From assembly GCF_001949145.1 (NCBI RefSeq), contig NW_019091506.1, positions 351,548-413,547 on the forward strand: 62,000 bases of DNA, given 5' to 3'. The notes below the pieces were generated by a model. That model made no database searches. It was not told the origin of the DNA and worked only from the letters and a program-made list of their open reading frames with translations. The position numbers were made by a program, and so were the translations under genes. Positions 48,245 through 60,300 of this stretch are shown here, in pieces. Positions within the stretch are counted from its first letter, which is position 1, and the number at the start of each line of letters is the position of its first letter. Origin of the DNA: Acanthaster planci. Lineage: Eukaryota; Echinodermata; Asteroidea; Valvatida; Acanthasteridae.

Positions 48245-49310
48245 TCCGCCACCGGAATATGCAAATGGTGTGGCCGAAAATGTTATTCCCGCCTGCACTG
48301 CCCTGCCAAAGAAGCCGTGTGTAACAAGTGCCAGAAATGAGGCCACTTAAAGACAGTTAGAGTGCTCCTGCATCAAAACGCAGCTCTACAAAAGTCCACG
48401 ATGAGGAGGACATTACAGAAGACGACCTTCCGTTCATTGGCGAAATCTTTGGGAACGACGACTACTGGAGTGCACACATCGCCATGAATAGACACAATAC
48501 CCATTTTATGCTCGACACCGGGGCGACAGTGTCTGTCATCAGTGACACAGAACCATGGCTGGCCGGAGTACAACTAAAGGAAACAAATCAGTCCCTCCGT
48601 GGTCCAGGTGGTACCCACTTCCAGTGTGTGGTATGCTGACGGCAAAGCTGCAGTATTGCCTGAAGGAGATAACTGACCGACCTTTTAATACGCCATTCAG
48701 AACCAAAGATGTTTGTTACTCAGCAAACGAGCACGTGTCGACCTACGCCTAGTGGCAAGAATGAACGAGGTGAAACAAAGCTCAAATTCCAACATCAGAG
48801 CAGAATGTCCTGGGTTATTCACCGGCTGGGCGAAACTTTTGACACTATACGACATGCTTATCCCTCGGGGCAACCACGCCCAAAAACCAAGGGTGTTGTC
48901 ACTACATGGAGATTCTCATCACTGGTCAGTTCCCGGTCCTGGGTGAACCTGTACAACTGTTTTATGGTAGCTAATACACCCCCAGGTCCCATCTAACTAC
49001 ACTTCACCGGGCTACTGTGAAAGTATAAGTAATACCAGGTCACAACCCAAACAGCCGCGACCAGTCAGCACATGTCTGTAAACAAAAAGATTCAGTTCCT
49101 GATAGAGACCATAGTGGGCTCATTAGGGGTAACTGATCTTTCAAGAATTTTAAACATACAATGGAAAGTGCCCCCACTACCCCACAAGGAAAAGGAGATC
49201 CAGTCCATGCTTCAACAAGAGGTCATTTCTCCAATCACCGTAACAATAGAATGGTGCTCAGCTATGGTAACAAAAGTCTCGCTAGCTGGGCCAGAGTAAA
49301 ATCTTTTCGA
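48245..49310 (+). pseudogene. Ty3/gypsy zinc knuckle, protease and RT start
   Basis: Across changing frames: a CCHC-like knuckle CKWCGRKCYSRLHC in which a His is replaced, then a second knuckle broken by a stop; an aspartic protease with FMLDTGATVSVIS near 48505-48545; and an RT N-terminal piece with QEVISPIT and IEWCSAMVT near 49225-49275. The RT active site is absent. Confidence 0.75.
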
Positions 49311-50479
49311 AACTCGAGGAAAAAGATGATTTTGGCAAAATTGGCGGAATGTACAGCTGTGGAAGGGGCGGAGGTGAAATGTGTAGCGGCCCATGTAACA
49401 CCCTCGCAGGGTGCGAAGATTATAGGAGATTCAGTTCAGGCTGGACCGACACAGGCTAGGCAAGCTTTTTATTTTATAAAGATCAGAATCCTTTACTTCC
49501 GTTGTCGGTATCTGCTTCAACCGGATTTTATTCACGAATATGCTTATAATTATTTGTTATTTTATAGGCAAGTCAAAGACTTGATTCAAACTGCAGTAGA
49601 CCAGTTAGGGGCTGACAACCCTTCCTTGTCGGTCGTGAAAGCAACGTTTCCCAATGCCACCTCTACCATCAACAAGCGACAGAAGTTGTTCACATGGCTG
49701 ATTCCAGCACATATTGTTGGGCCACGGTTACGGAGCATGAGGAGCACGAGCTGGCCGTAGACCAGGATGATGAAAACAAGACTATCCGAGCAGAAAGATG
49801 AGCCGCCAGAAAGATTAGGCAGAAGAGGGCAGCAGAGATGGCAGTCAAGCAGGCTAAGAAGTTGAAGAGCTCCAATGAACGCCCTGCTTCTACTTTTAGT
49901 CCCTCTGAGCAGGCCCAATATTACAGTGCCCAGGTCAACAAGCTTCGAAGTTTCGGAGGATCGCGTTTCGTGTGCCTGATCTTCTTTCATTGGAGGGCCA
50001 CCTGCCCCAAGCACAAAGACCAAAGTGGATGTGCAGGCTTGAGCCAGTAAAGTTAAGTACGACTCCGAGTTGTCTTCTGGAACTATTCAATCTCATGTTG
50101 TTGACGATTACTATGAATATGAAGAAAACCCATCCGCCTGTTCCATAAGGGTTGTGGGTCGTCCTAAAAAGCATACGGCCTTTGGGGATATATTGCACCC
50201 ACCAGAATGTGTCTTCATGTAGTAAGCGAAGGTTATGTATTGCCGTTGACCTGCAAGCCTTCTGAAATGTTGTCCACTAATAACAAATCAGCGCTAGAAA
50301 ACAGTGGTTTTGTTTCAGATATTTCTGAATTAGTATCGGTAGGCACTGCAGAAGTGTGCCAGAGTTAGCCTGAAGTTGTGAATCCGCTGACAGTATCTAT
50401 CCAGACCAACTTCACGAAATGACTCATCATAGATTGAGACTGGTCAATAAATACCTTCAAAACCAATCAGTAAAGTGCG

Positions 50480-50780
50480 AAAACTTAAACTCCCTCAAGA
50501 AAGCTGAGTACATGTTCAAGTTCGATTTAAAGTAAGGCTACCACTATGTAGCTATTTGTCCACCCGATCATCGGGAATTTCTGGGAAAGGAAATCATTGT
50601 CTCTTTATCGATTAAAGCAGTTGCCGTTTGGCCTATCAAATGCACCTTATATTTTCACCAACGTGATTCGTCGCCTAGTGAAGAAGTGGAGGGGCGAAGG
50701 TAAATCAATCGTAGTCTTTCTTGACGATGGGCTTGGGTTTGCATCTACACGACAAAAAGCACAAGAACACACCGAATAGG
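50480..50780 (+). pseudogene. DIRS reverse transcriptase fragment
   Basis: YMFKFDLK followed by GYHYVAICPPDHREFLG-like sequence, then LKQLPFGLSNAPYIFTNVIR and IVVFLDDGLGF, with the LDD active-site signature of DIRS RTs. A stop separates the first part from the second. Confidence 0.8.
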
Positions 50781-51719
50781 TTCAATCAGACATCATCCGG
50801 TCTAGATTTGCTCCCCATGTTCAGAAAAGCATTTGGGATCCATTAGACAATTTGGAAAGGCTGGATATGGCATCAATCTCAGTTTAGGTACTATCGGAAT
50901 TCCCTACAGGCGAATTACTGCTATAAAACAAGGTATTGAAAATATCGCCAAGCCAAGTAATACCTAACGGCCAGGTCGGTAGCAAGTCTAGTGGGTAAGG
51001 TAGTTTTTACTAGTCTGTTTACTTGGCATGTGGCAAAGGTCATGACCAAATCATTGCATGCGTGTGTAGAGATTAGGAGGACATGGAATTCATCTCTGAG
51101 CATTTCACCGCAAGCTGTTGCGAAAAGTTAACTTTATCGGAAGAGCGAGACGATTGTCAGGCCGCGTGAGCGGAACGCAGAAAATCAGTACCAAATGATG
51201 GCCGGATAAAGGACGGTAGGGAGTCTGTTTCACCACCTTTTAAATTAATCTTTTAGTTAAATGAGTAATTCATATAATTAGATAACTGATCCTTATAAAG
51301 AGTGATTATTTAGACACCAAATTCCATTGCGAAATTTCATAATCCCTTACTGTCGGAAATACATGCCGCTCCTCGATCATCATTGTACACAAACATTGTT
51401 GCACCCTCTATATTATCTTACCCAAATGCATGTACTTGTTTTGTGTCATTTTTTCTATTAGAACGGGCTAACCAGGGCTATCCAGGGCTAACATGGGCCA
51501 ACCAGGGCTTCCCATGTTCGAATGTCTATGCAGAGATAAGAATAAACACAACCAAGACAGATATTATGTGTACCGTGTCCGTGCCCAGTTTCTCCAACGG
51601 ACATTTTTGGTATCCTACCACCTCGTTCCGCAACACAAGCCAAAGTGGAATCGCAATTCTGGTTTGACAATACTGATAAGGTCAATGAGGCTAATACTGG
51701 TACGCTTCCCAAACACTCT

Positions 51720-52440
51720 ACAGAGTGTATTCGGATGCAAGAAACAAGGGCTACGGTGGCTATGTAGTAGTAGTTGGGTATCGATAAGGCCCAGGGATCT
51801 TGGGACAGTAGCCAGTCTAGGAAGAGTTCCAAATCGAACGAACTCAGACCAGTTGACTTAGTTTGAGTCGTTTGAGTGTAAACTGTCCAACCGCCGGTTG
51901 TCATAGATAACCACGAAGTTGCGCAATAGCAGCTCATGGAAGTATGAACCCTGAAATTCAGGAGATAGCCTTAAGAATTTGCCTAACGGGGTGGATTCTA
52001 GGGTCCCAGAAGCAGGAAGCCGATTGCTAAGTAGGCAAATGGATTGCAACGACTGGGGTATATCTGATCAAGTATTCTCTTTTTTCGATGAATTACGGGG
52101 GCCTCATACGGTTGACAGGTTTGCCACTCATACAAAAAAAGTCGCGAAGTTTAATTCCAGATACCATAATCGAGGTTGTGAAACAGTTGATGTTTTCACT
52201 GTAGACTGAAAAGGAGAAAACAATAAGTTCTGTACCCTGATCGCCTGGATACCCAAGGTTATCAAGCACATGGACAGTACCAAGGCAGATGGCACCTTGA
52301 TTTGCCAATGCTGGTTTTCAGCACCACACTGGCCAATCTTATTCCCAGATGGCTATAATCCTGGGAAAACAGTACGACAAGCATACGAAATATCTAGAAA
52401 CTGGCCGATATTTGTCCCCGGAAGAGGTGGCAATGCTAAG
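51720..52440 (+). pseudogene. DIRS RNase H and downstream domain fragment
   Basis: VYSDARNKGYGGYVV (RNase H start), later a frame with RLLSRQMDCNDWGISDQVF, GPHTVDRFATH and VDVFTVDW, the conserved DIRS segment after RNase H. Internal stops. Confidence 0.78.
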
Positions 52441-52859
52441 TCTACTGAGAAAATCACTCGAGCAAAATACTTGCATTAAGATTAGATTTATCATATGTCT
52501 GAATTTAAAATAGTCATAAAGACACGGTTTTGTTTTCTCTCTGCAAATCATATTCAGCAATAGTATTTGGGCTTCCGGAGTGGAAGAGAAATCGCCAGAA
52601 TTGAGGCAGTTAACAGCTCCGCTTCTGATTGTGATGCTGGACCCAAAAGACGGATCAACCATGAAGCTGTACTCGGGAGCTCTCTTACGGTTGGTGACGT
52701 TGGGCAAGGGGTCTTGGAAAAAAACACATAAACGCAGACCCCTTTGGTATCGATATTGAACTCATTTAAGTCAAAACTGTATTTTCCAGGCACCAATTTA
52801 TTTTTAAGTCGGTAGCATCCATACCATGGGCAGACAAAATGGCTTGAATTGATAATCCC

Positions 52860-53510
52860 ATGGTCTTTTCACTTGTAAAGCTTACTCTAGAAGCCTTAAT
52901 TGAAAATAAAAAGCCAGTACCTGCTTCAAATCTGAAGGAAATTGTAGATTCTTACTTGTATAATGCAAACAAAGAGGCAGATCGTATGACCTTCGGATCA
53001 CTTAGAATGTGTCTCATGGCATCTTGTCTTTTCTTTTTTTCATTTCTGAGGGTTTTACTCCGCTCAATCTGTCAAGCACAACTGACCAGTATCACGGGGT
53101 GGAAAACTAGTCATAAGCAAGACAAATTCTAAGCATTGTACGGTAGGGTGTTACAGAGATATTTATCCGCAGCTGACGTTTCTGAATCAGACGCCTTTAT
53201 ATTTCGTGCTCTGTCAAAAGTTAAAGACGGGTACAAATTGAGGGGTATGAAACTTAATCAGCCATTCTCGTATTCAATAGTAAGGCAAGTTATCCTCGAG
53301 GCTTTCGCCCTTTCTGTTGCCGATGTTAAGTGTGTTGGCTTACAAAGCCTCTGATCCGGGGTAGCAATCGCTGCTGTCCAAGCGGGAGTCTAGACAGGTT
53401 ATTTAAAAGGCACGGTCGATGGAAATTGGAGTTGGTAAAAGACGGGTATGTTGAGGATCCTTTGGAAGATTTGTTATCGGTCTCCAAAGCTGTTGGTTTG
53501 TAAGTGTCGT
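52860..53510 (+). pseudogene. DIRS tyrosine recombinase fragment
   Basis: A frame with MTFGSLRMCLMASCLFFFSF and then FSYSIVRQVILEAF plus VGLQSL, where the conserved H-x-L-R reads Q-x-L with a stop, followed out of frame by sequence like the C-terminal LSVSKAVGL. The catalytic set is not intact. Confidence 0.72.
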
Positions 53511-54136
53511 TAGTTTGCATAAGGGCAGTCCTGTCTGGGGTGTAGCTATAGTATAGTAGTGTAGTATGCAGCAGACCTATGTTTCTAATCCTTACATCAG
53601 GGTGAGCTTTTCGTAGCTGGCGAGTAGCGGTGACCACTCAATGCAAAGACAAGGAATTAATCTGATTAATGTATTGTCCAGGTGTAATGGTATTGTATCG
53701 GCATGTTTTGCTTCAGAAGGTACGACGGCCTTAGCCTGCAATAAACCAACGCCACCGCATCACTGTGTTTTCAGTTTTGTTTCTTGGGCCATGGAGGGTT
53801 TTCCAGAAGAAAACTTCACACACAGCTACCAATCATTCTATCAAAGTTAGAGCCTAGAGTACAACCAGAGCATCACCAAAAGGTGAGACAGAAGGGGGGT
53901 ATCTATCAAGACAGCGAGAGGTGCAGTTGCATGTTAAGTAGTTAGTTGCTTATAATCCCCATAAAGTCTAAAAAGAAGAAAGAAATAAGGAAAACGCACA
54001 CTCCAGCAAATTCAAATGTTTTCGTCAAGACTCTGCTTTGAACACTGATATGACAAAAAGACTGAAGCTTATGCATGAATGATTTCTGAAAGCTTTGCTC
54101 ATACCTAGGTTTTTATTCAATCTTAAAGCACACTTA

Positions 54137-54326
54137 TGTGTGCTTGATGGGAGGTATAGAAATATGCCTTGACTAGATATCCGTTATAGTGCTCTCTCTT
54201 GACTTCTGTTGTAAGCACATGTAAAGTGTACATAGAAGCAGCCATCTTGGAATAAAGTAGTCAGGCTTACATAGTATAAGTAAACAGCCGCTTCACAATG
54301 TCTGTCAATTCCACCCAGATATTACA
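54137..54326 (+). repeat. 3' LTR
   Basis: About 190 bp, clearly homologous to 47414-47593 along its length with scattered differences and small indels. This divergence between LTRs implies an old insertion. No matching target duplication was found. Confidence 0.78.
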
Positions 54327-57300
54327 GTCATTCTTCAGGACGACAGGGCTCGATACATCACTGACCATGTATATCCTGGAATGACTTTAAATGCATGAGA
54401 GCGAAGAAAACCTTTATTTTTGATATGCGCAGTGTTGCATGGATAGTAAATAATCAGGGAATACACGTTACCGGAAAATACATAATTGAGTGCAACCACT
54501 AATTGCCTGCTCTCTCCCTCACTATTCTGCCAAACTGTGAATTAGCTTTGCAGTTGAAGAGAATCCAAGGATACTCCATCAATTTTATCCATCAATAATT
54601 TGCATCGTTCACAAATGAAAGGCCTGCGTGAATATATCATGCAATTTCGTGAACCACACCGGTACGCAATTTTCCCTTGGAGGCGATTTTGTTCTTTACA
54701 CAGATTGTTTTATCTGATCTGTCAAAGACCTTGATGCAATTCCTCAGGAAATAATTTTTACTGTCTGAGACCTTTTATTTGTATTTGGGGTTAGAGAAAC
54801 AATCTTCAGTAATTTGCCAATGACACGTGAAACAGTGAACATGAAGATACGAAGACTCAGCCAAATCTTTTTGTTTATATGAGTCACCAACACGAGGTAA
54901 TCAGGCGATATGGACTTCCGGCTTGATGACGTCTCAGAACTTTTGACAGCATTTGATAATCTATTTGACACCATTCTTTCTGCAAATGACATTTGTTAAC
55001 TACACGGATTGCATATTAACCAATAATCATTTCGAAATTTTGTTTTAAAACGTTATTATTTTGAAATTTCACAAAATAATGCTTCCGTATCTAAGCAGGT
55101 TTCTTCCGCTTTCATGTTAATTTTGAAATTTTTAACTTTTTAAAATGTAGCTCTCTTTGCAGTGACTCAGTATCTACGGTATAAGCTTTATATTACATAT
55201 TTATTTGACATTGACATTATTTTGACATTTTGTCATTTGGCTAGATGTGAGAATGATTCAATACTCGTTCAAAGGTCCAAGTAAACAAATATCACAAAAT
55301 ACAGTTTACCAGAAAGCGAAAAAATAAACGCAGTATGTTATTCCCTGCAAACACTGGTTTAAAGACTTTCTTACCCTTTTAATCCTCAAATGCGTGATGT
55401 CTGACATTAATTTTTAGTAACGTCACATAACGTGCACATCTTAAAATCAAGGTATATGTTTGTAGATTGTTTAATGTAATATGTTGGACTGTTTGAAAGT
55501 TACTGAGTGACGGTAACAGACGTCAGGCGACTTCGGCCTCGGGCCAAAAAAAGATACCCCACTCAAAATTTATCAAATCCCATTGAACTTCAGCTGATAG
55601 AGAATTATCAGTGGAAACAAATCTCTTATAATTTTGCACTAGACGAAGTTTTTGTGAGGTCTCACTTGTACGCACATCTCTGTGAGAGGTTTAACGTTCT
55701 TGCAAAGTTTCCAGCTTCTGTGTTGCTGCGGCCAGGGGAAGAGTCGTGTGGAAGAGGAGAGAGATGGACCGCCCACCCCTCCAAAAAAAAAATTCAATTA
55801 AAAAGTGTAAATATGGACACTGCCAATTGAAGATGTACACATTTCAAAAACGTCCAATACGTTAAATATTTTGTGAATATGTAAATTGTGCAGTGTATTA
55901 TCACAGTACAGTATATTATCTTCGAGTGAAATTGAGGAAATGCACAGATTCTAACGATGTTGCCAACCACTAAACAAATAACATTTGGTGCTTCTGTGTT
56001 CTTACTCAAAATGTTCCCTGAAGTTGTTGTGTTGCTGAATCAAAGGATTTGCCCTCATATCCTTTATAACAAAGCGTCTTTTATGCCAGTTTTTTGCCAA
56101 GTAACTTATTTACCTCACCCTGAATATTCAAGTAGCTTTCCTGGGTACTAGGCTCTAACATAGTAAACAAGAATTGCCACTGTGACATGGCGCATGTTTG
56201 TCCTGTAATCAAGCCGAGGTTCAGAAGTCCTAAAGACTAATACACTAAAATAATTTTATTCACAGATTAAAATTAATTTGTCTGGGATGTTCTCCCAACT
56301 CAAAATGAGTTGATAATGTTAATAACTATACACCTGACGAAGTGGTAGCCGTCGTATTTCAACCAAAAGAACTAAACGGGAAAAGGGTATTACTTGAATA
56401 GGAAAACCAAAGCGATCCCAGAACATCGTGGAAAAACTTACAAAACGGCACTCGTGTGGGGATTTCGGCTGGGAATAATGAGATTTTGCGTGCACGTCCG
56501 TTTGCGAAGTAATAACGGCGTATAAAAGATAACTACCTCGATTGATTTAAAACCACAAAAAGTGAGCACCATCAGAAACTCAACCATCTGCCTAAAAAAG
56601 ACTGCACGTCGAGAAGCAGATGCCACAATTTCTGTAATTTTGTCAATTTAGGCTGTTTTTATGCGATTTTTTTTTTCAGTAGTGCTACACACTCTTAGCC
56701 TCCTGCACACGCTGGCCTGTCAGTCCATGATATTGCAAGGACACTCCGGAGGATTGCTGCACAGAAATTCGTGAAATAAAAATATCTGGTGATAGTCTGC
56801 ATTAATTGGTAAGAGTCTCCACTGTGAAAAACATTAAGTTCCCCCTCGAAAAAATCAGAACCCCCTTCAGAAATTGAGAGGCCCTATGCCCCTACAAATC
56901 TTCCCCAGCTATGCCCCCAATTTTCCTGCCAATGGTGCCATGACTGTTAGCGAATTATTACTTGGATAATTGATGACTTAAGTGACCATGGCAACACTAT
57001 TACAAGAAATTTACAGCGCATGTTCGGCAATGACGATAAGCATTACGATAACTATTGTACAAAAGCACTGTTCCGTGACAGTCGCTCCCTGCGAAGCTAA
57101 ACACAGTTCTTTGCGATATGATTAAAGTGAGCCATCGGCAATCTCCTGTAAAACGTAGCTAGTTTTGTTTTCAAGACTTCCATCCGGAGGAACATAAATA
57201 AGAGGTGGTGGCTCTCTTAGGTACTTGTGAAGGATTAGTTACTACCTGTCCATCTTGACCACTCTAAAGCAACATGTAACCGCACAGAGAGTCCAGTCCA

Positions 57301-60300
57301 GGCACCTGACTCACGAATTAGCGTCAGCGTGATTATGTAGGGTCCTGGGCATAATTAGAAGGGAAAAGGGAGTTGGGTCGAACTGGCTTCTACTCGGTAG
57401 TAGTCAACGCAAAGGATGAGTATTGATGATGGCCTTACAGAGGAATGTGTTCAGTCTTTATTTCTGTTGGGATGTATCGATTCTAAATGTTTATTTAATT
57501 TACCGCCCAGTTTTTATTCCATTTCGTTTCATCTATCATTTCATCTCATTCAAAGGAAAACTGCTCACTTAAACAACTTCAGCCTGGCTTTTTAATGTGA
57601 CATCCCCATCATATAACATATATACTTCCATGTTCGGAATGGTGGCATTTTGCTTGGCCTATTCAAAAACATTCGTAGGTAGAGTGGGATCATGTGGCTG
57701 TGTGATATCTGATCAGGTCACTGTTGCTCTCAGGAAAACTACTGCAAGGGGATTAGGAAAGAGTTCTCCATGAACATCAAAACGTTTAAGACCCAAATAA
57801 ATGGTTTACAGGCTGCATGGACACGTCTTCAGTGCAAAATGCATGCTGAGGTGTAATTTGGTTTGTCTGGTGCAAGTATTTTGTGCTGTGATGTATGCGT
57901 CCACCGGGAAGGGGGGAATGAGGGAGGGGAATCGGAGGGGGGGGCTTGTCGGCTATGGAAATTTGAATAGCTGGGGGGGGGTTCCTGACACATGTTGACA
58001 ATATTTGGGGGACCATGCTCATAATACAGATAAAGATGTACACCGGTAATGTATATTACGTTCCTGCAGAATCTGACATCTGAACGGCACAAGCAGGTTT
58101 TTGTTCTGTTGTCTCTTTTTATATTCATTAATTCTAAGATTAATTAATATTCTATTAATATTTAATAGATATGGAGTGTAGGGATGTCACAATCCACCTC
58201 AATACAATCTGTCAGCACAAAAATGTATGGGATTTTTCAATAGCCCATCCCCTGTTCAAAAAGTGAAAGGATGTATATCTACCCCATCCCAGGATTTACG
58301 CCCATGAGAACGAGCATGCCTAATTGCTTGATACGGAACTCTCCCCGAAGGGATGGGGGTTCATTACAAACTAGTGTACCGGATCTCGTTCATTCAGTCT
58401 GACAGAGCTGAAATACGTTATCAGCTAAACTGCCCGTCCCCAACTTAAATTAAAAGGGATAATGTTTAATTGCTTACAAACGTTAAATCAATAAGTTAGT
58501 CCAACTCAGATTATTAAAATAGGCCCTTGTCTCAACTTTGATGTCGAACTATGCATGCTTTTGTGACATCGATGTGACGTCATCAATTATCATCTATAAG
58601 TAGTTTAACTGTAACAGAGTCAAGTTCTTTCTGCCAATCAAACAGCCGCGCCAATTGTCTTTAAAAACTTAGTACACACAATCTTCTCGTTACAAATTTG
58701 AAGTGTTAAATCAATTGGACGTATGGTTTTGTTGTTTGAAGAAATCTGAAGTTCATGCCTATGTACGTGCCAGTACGCCTTCATAGAGCACCGCAGTGGA
58801 AGAGATACACACTTTTGGCTGACCTGTCATTAATGGGTATATTGATATCTGCATCAACAGTGTCAAAATGACTGCAAATAGTTACTCTAAAAGTCCTAAG
58901 GACTCTGCGGCACTGCGGCAATATTGGAAAAATATGTCCGGGAGGGGGCTGATTCCCCCAGGTTTTTTTAGGATTAAGGTGAAATGTTTAAAAATAACTC
59001 TGAATTGAATGAGGCATCAACTTCATACCTAGAGACAAGATGGCAACAGGAAGTAACATGACTTCAATTGCCTGGGAGGCCGGCAATATAATAATATGGG
59101 ACCGTAATTCAAAAACGACGGACTTTTCTCACAATCAGACTAATTAGTAAAAGTGTTCACTCAGGTATGCTTAACACAATACAAGGATTGTCGACATCAT
59201 GGCATAAAAGAGTGCCTTCACCCAACAAAGATATTTACTTTTTTACATTTGACATCTGTTGGCAATATTTCATGAAAATGTCCCAAACCCTCTTGATAGA
59301 CATAACCAAATTTTTCGTTTAGCTTCAAAATGGCGTCATTATTTGAGAAGTTATTGGAGGCATAGTTTCAAGATAATAACATCTTCCTGAACGTAACAAT
59401 TTATATTTGCACAATTTAATTTGCATGCAGTATTTGCTCAAATAACAGCATAAAGTAGACTACCGATAACTTGCGTGAAATTCTGTGAACAATATCAAAC
59501 TAAGTGTTTGTAACTACAACAAACACTTTTTGTATAGTTTTCTATACAGTTTTACTTCTCCACTATTTTCTCTCTGTTTCATCTACATCCCTGTTTCTCT
59601 ATGGTTTGGTAGACAAATGGGAAGCATCATGCATTGCCTGGGCTTGCCTTGCGTAACAAACACTCTTGAGGCAGAACAAAAGACCAGGCTAACTGTTTCC
59701 CTGTCAGAGATATTTGCTAATAAAAGTCATGTAATATGAACACTGGTTTGTATACCGTTGCTAAGTGATGAGAACAAAAACACACGAAGCAAATGTAAAC
59801 TGTTTGCGGTGTTGGTCTTATTATATTGTTTTTAATTTTTCTGCCTAGAGAGTGCTACTTTGGCTTTAGATTTCAAGCGCATTTTCAAACGACGAGCTTA
59901 TTCTGTATCCGTCTGCGTCGATTACAGTTGTTACAAGTCGTTTTATTTTGTGATTCCAGTCGGGAGAAATGTAGTGACTCAGTTTAAGGCATTACATCAA
60001 TTTTGCTTGCACTGACTTCAGTCAGGTAACACCCGTTTAGACCAAAGTAATGTTACCCGATCAGATATTGTAACTCGATTGAACTCGAGTGGAGTCATTG
60101 GCGTGAGTCAATTCAGCTCTGGTGTAAATTTGGCAGTGACATCTGCCACCCTTGGTTTAGCGATTTTCATCTTCTTAACTATTTCAGTGTGTTACTCACT
60201 GTTAGTCAATGTTATCTTTTATTGTCTTGGGTATTAACATTTTTGACGTTTTTCATCTCACCCTGCTTTTAGGATGCGGTCACTATTTTTTTTTTTTGCA

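Larger units (their letters stand above)
49310..53870 (+). mobile_element. DIRS-type (tyrosine recombinase) retroelement relic nested in the gypsy element
   Basis: Gene order gag, RT, RNase H, tyrosine recombinase without integrase or aspartic protease is diagnostic of DIRS-like elements. Gag-like sequence lies at about 49570-50050, RT at 50480-50780, RNase H and linker at 51720-52440, recombinase at 52860-53510. Terminal repeats could not be defined, so boundaries are approximate. Frames are broken repeatedly. Confidence 0.78.
47414..54326 (+). mobile_element. Decayed Ty3/gypsy LTR retrotransposon interrupted by a DIRS-like element
   Basis: LTRs at 47414-47593 and 54137-54326 bracket gag, zinc-knuckle, protease and a stub of reverse transcriptase in plus orientation. 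Beyond about 49310 the gypsy frames stop and DIRS-type sequence takes over until about 53870. No gypsy integrase was found, so part of the host element is deleted. Many stops and frameshifts: inactive. Confidence 0.82.

Noticed and set aside
55507-55830. 107-codon plus-strand frame upstream of the gene
   Set aside because: No recognisable domain, no splice context and ends in a poly-A stretch; treated as chance.
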